A stretch of DNA of 6,780 nucleotides from an uncultured Granulicatella sp. (GTDB lineage Bacteria > Bacillota > Bacilli > Lactobacillales > Aerococcaceae), in the NCBI GenBank assembly GCA_947254045.1, contig CAMYBO010000069.1:1-6780 (forward strand), written 5' to 3'. The position numbers and the translations under genes were made by a program. The notes under the pieces are model-generated. The model saw only the letters and a program-made list of their open reading frames with translations, had not been told where the DNA came from and did not search any database. Of this stretch, positions 1 through 5,843 are shown piece after piece. Position 1 is the first letter of the stretch. Every line of letters begins with the position of its first letter.

Positions 1-45
1 ACCTGTGTTAGGTCGTCGGCAGCGTCAGATGTGTATAAGAGACAG
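1..45 (+). other. Illumina Nextera adapter read-through (not genomic)
   Basis: Bases 13-45 match the 33-nt Nextera read-1 transposase oligo exactly as I know it. The 19-bp Tn5 mosaic end AGATGTGTATAAGAGACAG occupies 27-45. The ten bases 3-12 (CTGTGTTAGG) lie where the i5 index belongs, and AC at 1-2 fits the end of the P5 flank. This is library sequence left at a contig end, so everything to the left of 46 should be masked. It also marks this end as an assembly end, not a biological boundary. The adapter identity is seen directly; the index reading is inferred. Confidence 0.98.
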
Positions 46-879
46 ATAATAAATTCTCCATGTTTTATCGTCAATATCAAAAGCTTCACAGTCTTTAATT
101 AAATCCATGTTTGCTTCCCATAAACTTTCAATTGTACCTACATCTTTCCAATACCCTTCAAATGGGAATGCGTAAATTTTCTTTTCTTCTTCAAGCAACA
201 TTGGAATAATATTTTTCCCAAAATCTTTCTCACTTTCTGGATTCGCTTCATCACGAATTAAATATTCACGTAACACTCTCCAATTGAAAATATAAATCCC
301 CATTGATGCCTTTGTTGAAACTGGATTTTTTGGTTTTTCTAAAAACTCCACAATTCTTAAATCTTCATCTGTATTTAAAATCCCAAAACGATGAGCTTCT
401 TCCAGAGGAACATTGATATGAGCAATTGTTAAATCTGCCTCTTTTTCCTTATGGAATTCAAGCATCTTGTTATAATTCATTTTATAAATATGATCCCCAG
501 ATAAAATTAAGACATATTCAGGTTCATATTGTTCGATATACTTAATATTTTGGTAAATAGCATGGGCTGTTCCTTTATACCATTCTCCTGTTTTCCCAGC
601 AGTGTAAGGTGGTAAGATAGATAAGCCTCCATCCATTCTATCTAAATCCCATGGTTGCCCATTCCCCATATAAGAATTTAATTCTAATGGCTTAAATTGT
701 GTTAATACCCCTACTGTCGAAATTCCAGAATTCGCACAGTTAGACAATGGAAAATCAATAATACGATACTTTCCACCATATGGCACAGCTGGTTTAGCCA
801 TATCTTGAGTTAAAACTTGTAAACGGGTCCCCTGACCACCTGCTAGTAACATTGCGACCATTTCTGTTTTTCTTGCCAT
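46..879 (-). CDS. glgC: Glucose-1-phosphate adenylyltransferase, 3'-truncated by contig end
   Basis: GlgC makes ADP-glucose from ATP and glucose-1-phosphate, the committed step of bacterial glycogen synthesis, in the cytoplasm. I start it at ATG 879, giving MARKTEMVAMLLAGGQGTRL: this is where family similarity begins, and a GGGGGA ribosome site lies 7 nt upstream. A longer frame from TTG 915 adds 12 non-conserved residues without a better site. Visible motifs are the nucleotide-binding LAGGQGTRL (12-20), the AKPAVPYGGKYRIIDF segment (28-43), SGDHIYK with probable catalytic Asp129, FLEKP (179-183) with the glucose-1-phosphate Lys182, and YWKDVGT (243-249). There are 278 genuine codons against about 380 in the family. 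The nucleotidyltransferase domain is present but the C-terminal left-handed beta-helix is missing. The open frame continues to base 25 only because adapter is translated as LSLIHI plus stop. It follows glgB by 40 nt and is surely co-transcribed with it. Confidence 0.95.
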
Positions 880-886
880 ATGTACA

Positions 887-892
887 TCCCCC
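887..892 (-). promoter_or_regulatory. glgC ribosome binding site
   Basis: On the minus strand GGGGGA is followed by a 7-nt spacer and ATG at 879. It decides the glgC start in favour of 879 over the in-frame TTG at 915. It lies in the 40-nt gap after the glgB stop, where I see no terminator or promoter, which supports co-transcription. Confidence 0.7.
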
Positions 893-919
893 ACATTATT
901 TTTTTTCAGAATCAATTAT

Positions 920-2773
920 TTATTTTTTCTCAAGATACATCGTTGAGAATGCTGGTATCGTCAATTGAAGTGTATTTGAGTATTCCCCACATTGTTGTTG
1001 TTTTGTTTTTAAATTTCTATTCACAATACCTTGTCCACCAAATTTTTTAGCATCTGAATTTAATGCCATTTTATAGCTTCTTTCATCATGGAATCCAATG
1101 TTATATTGTTCCCAATTTTCTCCAGAAAAATTAGAAATGACAAGCACTTCTTGACCATCAGCAGCTTTTCTTGAAAAAACAAATACGTTATGAGAAGCAT
1201 CATCAACCACATGCCATTCAAATCCTTCCCAACCTCTATCTTGTTGCCAAAGAGCTGGAGTTTTACGATAATACTGATTCAACTCTTGCACAAATCGATG
1301 TGCATTATAATGAGATGGAAAATCTAATAACATCCAGTCCAATTCTCTATTTTCATTCCATTCGATAAATTGAGGAATTTCTGTTCCCATAAAGGTTAAT
1401 TTTTTACCAGGATGAGCAAACATATATCCCAAAAATGTTTTATAATTAGAAAATTTATCATCGTAACCAACGGGAAATTTATCTAATAATGATTTTTTTA
1501 AATGTACGACTTCATCATGAGAAATTGGTAAAACAAAGTTTTCAACAAATGCATAGCACATCGAAAACGTTAATTTATTATGTGACCATTGACGATAAAT
1601 TGGATTTTCTTCGATATAATCTAAACTGTCATTCATCCATCCCATATTCCATTTAAAATGGAAACCGAGTCCACCATTTTCAATTGGAGCTGTAATCTTC
1701 GGAAAAGCTGTCGCTTCTTCTGCAATCATCATCACGTCTGGATAATTATCTCGAACATAACCATTTAATGTTTTGAAGAAATCTAATACTTCTAAATTCT
1801 CATTTCCACCGTAAATATTTTTAGCAGCTAAATGTTCTGGACGATCATAATTTAAGAATAGCATAGAGCTCACTGCATCAACTCGTAATCCATCTAAATG
1901 GAATTGTTCAATCCAATAACAAGCACTAGAGAATAAGAACGAACAAACTTCTCCACGTCCATAGTCAAATACTCGTGTTCCCCATGACCTATGTTCTTTT
2001 TTTCGCTCATCAGAGTATTCATAGCAACATTGTCCATCAAATTCATATAAGCCAAATTCATCTTTTGTAAAATGTCCTGGTACCCAATCTAAAATAACTC
2101 CAATACCATTTTGGTGAGCCTTATCAATTAAATATTTAAAATCATCCGGAGTTCCATAACGAGATGTCACTGCAAAATATCCTGTTACTTGATATCCCCA
2201 AGAAGGATCATATGGAAATTCAGTAATTGGTAGTAATTCAATATGCGTATAATGCATTTGTTTCACATAAGGAATTAAAGTATCCGCTAATTGTCGATAA
2301 CTAAGAAATTCTCCATTTTCACCATGCTTCCAAGAACCTAAATGAACTTCATATATATTCATCGGTTGTTGGAAAGGAATCGTTCTTTGTTTTAGCCAGT
2401 CTTCGTCTTTCCATAAATAATTTTGGTCTTCATACACTTTAGAAGCTGATTCTGGACGAGTTTGCGAATGTCTAGCATACGGATCTGCTTTCCACAACAT
2501 TCTGCCGTCAGAAGCTTTAATCACATATTTATAAGAATCATAAGGGCAAACATTTGAAACAATTCCTTCAAAAAGACCTTCATTGTTGATTCTTGTCAAT
2601 TCACAAGCTGTTGGTTCCCATCCACAAAAATCTCCCGAAACAAAAACTGCTTGAGCATGTGGTGCCCATACTCTAAATGTGCATTGATTTCCCTCAAGAA
2701 ATGAACCTAAAAATTCATATGTTCGAAAGTTTTTTCCTTCATGAAATAAATATTTATCTAAAGAATAATCCAT
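920..2773 (-). CDS. glgB: 1,4-alpha-glucan (glycogen) branching enzyme
   Basis: GlgB cuts alpha-1,4 glucan chains and re-attaches them by alpha-1,6 links, creating the branches of glycogen. The 617-residue length fits the shorter Firmicutes GH13_9 enzymes. An N-terminal CBM48-like domain spans roughly 20-110, with FRVWAPHAQAVFVSGDFCGW at 33-52. The GH13 barrel starts near YEVHLGSW (141-148). Catalytic regions are intact: DWVPGHF (229-235), GLRVDAV with nucleophile Asp299, MIAEEAT with acid/base Glu352, and ISHDEVVH with transition-state Asp420. A C-terminal beta domain ends at TMYLEKK. ATG 2773 has a textbook AAGGAGGA site about 8 nt upstream. It is the first gene of a glgB-glgC transcript reading out of the contig; glgD, glgA and glgP would be expected next by analogy with other Firmicutes. 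One oddity: after HDEVVH the usual Gly is Leu (residue 425). Confidence 0.96.
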   Translation of the reverse strand: MDYSLDKYLFHEGKNFRTYEFLGSFLEGNQCTFRVWAPHAQAVFVSGDFCGWEPTACELTRINNEGLFEGIVSNVCPYDSYKYVIKASDGRMLWKADPYARHSQTRPESASKVYEDQNYLWKDEDWLKQRTIPFQQPMNIYEVHLGSWKHGENGEFLSYRQLADTLIPYVKQMHYTHIELLPITEFPYDPSWGYQVTGYFAVTSRYGTPDDFKYLIDKAHQNGIGVILDWVPGHFTKDEFGLYEFDGQCCYEYSDERKKEHRSWGTRVFDYGRGEVCSFLFSSACYWIEQFHLDGLRVDAVSSMLFLNYDRPEHLAAKNIYGGNENLEVLDFFKTLNGYVRDNYPDVMMIAEEATAFPKITAPIENGGLGFHFKWNMGWMNDSLDYIEENPIYRQWSHNKLTFSMCYAFVENFVLPISHDEVVHLKKSLLDKFPVGYDDKFSNYKTFLGYMFAHPGKKLTFMGTEIPQFIEWNENRELDWMLLDFPSHYNAHRFVQELNQYYRKTPALWQQDRGWEGFEWHVVDDASHNVFVFSRKAADGQEVLVISNFSGENWEQYNIGFHDERSYKMALNSDAKKFGGQGIVNRNLKTKQQQCGEYSNTLQLTIPAFSTMYLEKK

Positions 2774-2813
2774 AAATATGTCCTCCTTTTTATCAATACG
2801 TTTTTTTCTTCAC

Positions 2814-2827
2814 GATAAGCGTTTTCA
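2814..2827 (-). promoter_or_regulatory. Candidate CcpA cre site in the glgB leader
   Basis: Read on the minus strand the site is TGAAAACGCTTATC, matching 12 of 14 positions of the cre consensus TGWAARCGYTWWCW. The left half is perfect; the last two positions differ. It lies about 50-60 nt downstream of the predicted glgB start point, where bound CcpA would act as a roadblock. This implies glucose repression of the glg operon, an inference from the motif alone. Confidence 0.55.
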
Positions 2828-2882
2828 TTGTTTTGTACAATAAAAACCCTTAAATAACCTTTTTCCATTTACTTATGGCTTT

Positions 2883-2891
2883 ATTATAGCA
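2883..2891 (-). promoter_or_regulatory. Extended -10 promoter for glgB-glgC
   Basis: The minus strand reads TGCTATAAT, a perfect TATAAT preceded by the TGn extended element. The hexamer 17 nt upstream (TACGAA) is a poor -35, which is normal for extended -10 promoters. Transcription would begin near 2876, leaving a leader of about 100 nt before the glgB ATG. I found no riboswitch or attenuator structure in that leader, only the cre-like site. Confidence 0.6.
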
Positions 2892-2930
2892 TATCCTTGC
2901 ATATTTTCGTATATTTTTCCAAAAAATATA

Positions 2931-2944
2931 AAGCGTTTTACTAT
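2931..2944 (+). promoter_or_regulatory. Weak second cre-like site
   Basis: The core AAAGCGTTTTA (from 2930) resembles cre but matches only about 10 of 14 consensus positions, missing both outer pairs. It sits about 100 nt upstream of the plus-strand GH13 start and upstream of the glgB promoter, so it could affect either direction. In an AT-rich spacer this could be chance. Confidence 0.25.
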
Positions 2945-2995
2945 TTGGAAAACTTAAAAATATTTTTTCACAAACTATTTCTTTTTTCCTTATTT

Positions 2996-3001
2996 TATAC
3001 T
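2996..3001 (+). promoter_or_regulatory. Possible -10 element for the GH13 gene
   Basis: TATACT lies about 45 nt upstream of the TTG start. The best -35-like hexamer, TTCACA at 2967-2972, is 23 nt away, too far for a standard sigma-A promoter. An alternative -10, TATTTT at 2991-2996, has the right 18-nt spacing but a poor sequence. The divergent gene needs a promoter in this spacer, but its exact place is unclear. Confidence 0.3.
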
Positions 3002-3030
3002 ACAATTGGCTTAATATTGTTTATAAAAAG

Positions 3031-3038
3031 AAAGGAAG
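3031..3038 (+). promoter_or_regulatory. Ribosome binding site fixing a TTG start
   Basis: AAAGGAAG is followed by an 8-9 nt spacer and TTG at 3046. The next in-frame ATG would remove about 100 residues, including the N-terminal domain, so the TTG start is strongly favoured. Confidence 0.75.
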
Positions 3039-3045
3039 ATATTTC

Positions 3046-4896
3046 TTGATTCAATTTAATCCTATTCAAGATAAATATCCAAAAGGTGCAGTCTCTTCTT
3101 CTCAAGACATTCTTTTTGAAGTATGGGTTCACCAAGATTTTTATTTTAAACAACTATCATTAAACTTATTTAATGATTTCACACAACAAAAATATATTTA
3201 TACATTGGAACCAACTGATGTATTAAAAGAACAATTTCGTAAATATATTGCCAACATTCCAGCATTAGAAACTGGACTTTATTTTTACGATTTTGAAATC
3301 ACATTTGATGATTCTATCGGATATTTGAAAAAACATGAATTTAATGCTGTCTTTACTATGGAAGAACAGTCTTATGCTTCATGGCAATTAACAGTTTATG
3401 ATGCGGACTTCCAAACACCAGACTGGATGAAAGGAAGTATTATGTATCAAATTTTCCCAGACCGCTTTAAGAAGAGTGCTCATTATCAAGCAACCGTTGC
3501 TGCGAATGAAGATATGCGTATTAGACATGACGACTGGAATGCTATTCCTTATTCTTCTATTACACATGAAGATTATCGTGCACAAGATTTCTTTATGGGA
3601 AATTTAAAAGGGATTCATGAAGAATTACCTTACTTTAAACAATTGAAGATTGATAGTATTTACTTAAATCCGATTGTTGAAAGCCCTGAAAATCATCGCT
3701 ACTCTACTTCTGATTACTTTAATGTAGATCCTTATTTAGGAACTGTTCAAGACTTTAAAAATTTATGCAAAGATTTTAAAGAACAAGATATTCGGATTAC
3801 ATTAGATGGAGTATTTAGCCATACGGGTGCAGATAGTATTTATTTCAATCGTTATGGACATTATGACAGTGTTGGAGCTTATCAATCTCAAGATTCTCCT
3901 TACTATCCATGGTTTACTTTTATGGAGTTTCCAAATGTTTATCAATCATGGTGGGGATTCACGAATTTACCAACTGTTGTAAAAGAAAATAAAGAATATC
4001 AAGAATTTATGTTCGATGCTAAAAATGGTGTCATTCCTTATTGGCAACGCTTAGGCATTAGCGGATGGCGAATCGATGTAGCAGATGAATTTCCTGATTG
4101 TTTTATTGATCAATTAAGAAAATCTGCCAAACAAGAAGATCCAGATTGCTTCTTATTAGGGGAAGTTTGGGAAGATGCTACAACAAAATTCTCTTACAAC
4201 ACAAGAAGAAGATATTTCCTAGGAAAACAATTCGATAGTGTGATGAATTATCCTTGGAGAAATGCGATTATTCGCTATGTTAAACATAAAGATGCCCGTC
4301 AGTTTTCTCTTGCTTTACTAGAGTTATTAGAAAACTATCCAAAACCCGCATTAGATGTTTTAATGAACTTATTATCGAGCCATGATACAGAACGAATTTT
4401 AACAGTATTAGCATTTGATAAACCAGAAGAATTCCCTGTTGAAAAACGTCCCAACTATAAACTGACTGCTAATGAATATCAATTAGCAAAAGAACGATTC
4501 TTTGTTGCATCCTTTATTCAATTTACTCTTCCTGGTGTTCCATGTATTTACTATGGGGATGAAATTGGTATGTATGGATTTAGAGATCCTTATAATCGTA
4601 AGACATTCAAATTCAATGAAAAAAATGATGAAGTTTTAGCATTCTATCAAGAATTAACGAACTTTAGACATCAACATCAAGAAGATTTTAAAGCTGACTG
4701 TGACATCATTAAAGTAACAGATGGCTGTATTGCTTATAAACGTGGCAAATTGCTATGTATCATCAATTTAGATGATTCTGCTCATTTCATTGCAAACTAT
4801 TCAGGAGATATTCGTTATCAAAAAGGAGAATTTTACCCTACTCCTTACGGTATCGTAGTAGGCCCAAATAGTTTTGGAGCGATTGAATTAGTTTAA
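3046..4896 (+). CDS. GH13 neopullulanase/cyclomaltodextrinase-like alpha-glycosidase
   Basis: This is a 616-residue alpha-amylase-superfamily glycoside hydrolase that probably cleaves malto-oligosaccharides, cyclodextrins, pullulan or glycogen limit dextrins. It has no signal peptide, so it acts in the cytoplasm. An N-terminal beta domain of about 115 residues, in the position of CBM34, precedes the barrel, which starts at MKGSIMYQIFPDRF (128-141). Catalytic regions are complete: LDGVFSH (253-259), GWRIDVADE with Arg342 and nucleophile Asp344, LLGEVWE with acid/base Glu373, and SSHDTER with Asp447. MGNLKGI (184-190) and SPENHRYSTSDYF (213-225) are typical of the GH13_20-type group. PGVPCIYYGDEIGM (496-509) is also characteristic. 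The start is TTG with a good ribosome site. The gene is divergent from glgB, so a role in glycogen or maltodextrin turnover is likely. Family is certain; exact substrate cannot be read from sequence. Confidence 0.93.
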   Translation: MIQFNPIQDKYPKGAVSSSQDILFEVWVHQDFYFKQLSLNLFNDFTQQKYIYTLEPTDVLKEQFRKYIANIPALETGLYFYDFEITFDDSIGYLKKHEFNAVFTMEEQSYASWQLTVYDADFQTPDWMKGSIMYQIFPDRFKKSAHYQATVAANEDMRIRHDDWNAIPYSSITHEDYRAQDFFMGNLKGIHEELPYFKQLKIDSIYLNPIVESPENHRYSTSDYFNVDPYLGTVQDFKNLCKDFKEQDIRITLDGVFSHTGADSIYFNRYGHYDSVGAYQSQDSPYYPWFTFMEFPNVYQSWWGFTNLPTVVKENKEYQEFMFDAKNGVIPYWQRLGISGWRIDVADEFPDCFIDQLRKSAKQEDPDCFLLGEVWEDATTKFSYNTRRRYFLGKQFDSVMNYPWRNAIIRYVKHKDARQFSLALLELLENYPKPALDVLMNLLSSHDTERILTVLAFDKPEEFPVEKRPNYKLTANEYQLAKERFFVASFIQFTLPGVPCIYYGDEIGMYGFRDPYNRKTFKFNEKNDEVLAFYQELTNFRHQHQEDFKADCDIIKVTDGCIAYKRGKLLCIINLDDSAHFIANYSGDIRYQKGEFYPTPYGIVVGPNSFGAIELV

Positions 4897-4907
4897 TTTT
4901 CATATAA

Positions 4908-4957
4908 AAGAGAGTGAATAGAAATACAGTTTGTATCCTATTCACTCTCTTATTTTT
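4908..4957. terminator. Bidirectional rho-independent terminator
   Basis: A 14-bp perfect stem pairs 4908-4921 with 4938-4951. Its upper part continues with a 4-bp helix (4924-4927 with 4933-4936) around an AGTTT loop. On the plus strand it is followed by TATTTTT, ending the GH13 transcript 11 nt after its stop. On the minus strand the same hairpin is followed by TTTTATATG, just past the DUF554 stop at 4961. It therefore serves both convergent genes. Confidence 0.88.
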
Positions 4958-4960
4958 ATC

Positions 4961-5653
4961 TTATCCATGAATGAGATTAAATAATGGAATTAACACAATC
5001 GGTAAAAACATTGCAGGTAAAAAGTTCATCACTTTTATTTTTGTTAATTCTAATAAATTTAATCCTAAAGCTACAAGTAATAAAGAACCAACTGCAGACA
5101 TTGCATAGACAATCGATTCACTTAAATAGGGTGCTACAAATTGAGCGAGTACCATTATTCCGCCTTCATACAAAAGAATCGCTAATGCAGATAACATAAC
5201 TCCTGCTCCCTTTGTCGTTGACAAAATAATCGATGCAATTCCGTCAATAATCGCTTTTGTAATCAAAATTTGATGATTATCTCGAAGCCCTGCTTCAAGA
5301 GACCCCATTACTGCCATTGCTCCAACACAAAAGATTAATACTGCAGATACAAATCCCTCTGCCAATTGATTTTGAGAACCTTCTTTGGAAAATTTCTCTT
5401 GAATCAAATCTGCAAATTTTCGAATATTCTCCTCTAATTGCATCATCTCTCCAAGATACCCTCCAAGAGAAATACACACAATCATTAAAATCATATCTTG
5501 GTCTACTAAAGCACCTTTTAATCCGATAATAAACGTACTTAATGCTAATCCTTGCATGATATGCGTAGACATTTTTAGTGACATTCCTCTTTTTAATTGT
5601 AGTCCAATGATTGTACCAATCACAATCGCAATAACATTTATGATTACACCCAT
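4961..5653 (-). CDS. DUF554 family integral membrane protein
   Basis: This 230-residue, very hydrophobic protein belongs to the DUF554 family (YdfK/YqgA-like), whose biochemical role is not established. Family hallmarks are the N-terminus MGVIINVIAIVIGTIIG, the GGYLGE motif near 64-69, and VGAMAVMGSLEAGL (110-123). Hydrophobic segments at about 2-19, 35-50, 54-70, 101-118, 135-170, 182-201 and 209-227 suggest around seven membrane passes. A charged stretch near 73-98 would be a loop. Full length for the family. ATG 5653 follows AAGGAG with a 9-nt spacer. It is flanked by terminators on both sides, so it is probably monocistronic and unrelated to the glycogen genes. Confidence 0.9.
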   Translation of the reverse strand: MGVIINVIAIVIGTIIGLQLKRGMSLKMSTHIMQGLALSTFIIGLKGALVDQDMILMIVCISLGGYLGEMMQLEENIRKFADLIQEKFSKEGSQNQLAEGFVSAVLIFCVGAMAVMGSLEAGLRDNHQILITKAIIDGIASIILSTTKGAGVMLSALAILLYEGGIMVLAQFVAPYLSESIVYAMSAVGSLLLVALGLNLLELTKIKVMNFLPAMFLPIVLIPLFNLIHG

Positions 5654-5685
5654 TTACTTTGGCTCCTTCTAGCAATACTGCTACA

Positions 5686-5714
5686 AGTATACCGCTTTCT
5701 TCATTGAAAATCTA
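5686..5714 (-). promoter_or_regulatory. Candidate promoter for the DUF554 gene
   Basis: On the minus strand TATACT (5691-5686) has TAGATT (5714-5709) 17 nt upstream. The -10 is good and the -35 matches only about 3 of 6 positions. It lies between the hairpin at 5753-5787 and the ribosome site, as a separate transcript requires. The start point would be near 5679, giving a leader of about 25 nt. Confidence 0.45.
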
Positions 5715-5752
5715 TCTAATTCCGTAATTCTAATGGATTCCTAATTTTATAT

Positions 5753-5787
5753 AAAAAAGAACCGAATTCGAAAATTCGGTTCTTTTT
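5753..5787. terminator. Rho-independent terminator, sequence-symmetric
   Basis: GAACCGAATT (5759-5768) pairs perfectly with AATTCGGTTC (5773-5782) around a CGAA tetraloop. The flanking A run (5753-5758) and T run (5783-5787) extend the pairing. On the minus strand it ends in TTTTTT about 60 nt after the histidine-rich gene's stop, which it presumably terminates. It would work equally in the plus direction, but no plus-strand gene is seen upstream. Confidence 0.85.
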
Positions 5788-5843
5788 CGATTGCCACTAT
5801 ATGTATGTTCTACAAGTAGTTTGGCTATCAGTTTATCGACAAA

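Noticed and set aside
880..915. Longer GlgC from TTG 915
   Set aside because: The extra 12 residues are not family-like, and ATG 879 has a well-spaced GGGGGA ribosome site.
1171..1368. 65-residue plus-strand open frame inside glgB
   Set aside because: It is the opposite-strand shadow of a convincing GlgB coding sequence, with no ribosome site or recognisable domain.
2774..2876. Riboswitch or attenuator in the glgB leader
   Set aside because: Only a 4-bp CCAT/ATGG stem and a short TTGTACAA palindrome are visible; no known aptamer pattern and no terminator.
3388..3585. 65-residue minus-strand open frame inside the GH13 gene
   Set aside because: It overlaps a conserved part of the GH13 coding region and has no recognisable features.
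4984..5529. Two plus-strand open frames opposite the DUF554 gene
   Set aside because: These are antisense shadows; their Leu/Ser/Gln-rich composition is expected from the complement of a membrane-protein gene.
5295..5675. 126-residue minus-strand frame rich in Cys, Tyr and Arg
   Set aside because: It is the shifted frame of the DUF554 gene; the DUF554 frame has family motifs and a good ribosome site.
5686..5702. cre-like GAAAGCGGTATAC overlapping the DUF554 promoter
   Set aside because: It has several mismatches to the cre consensus, including the outer T and C positions; too weak to list.
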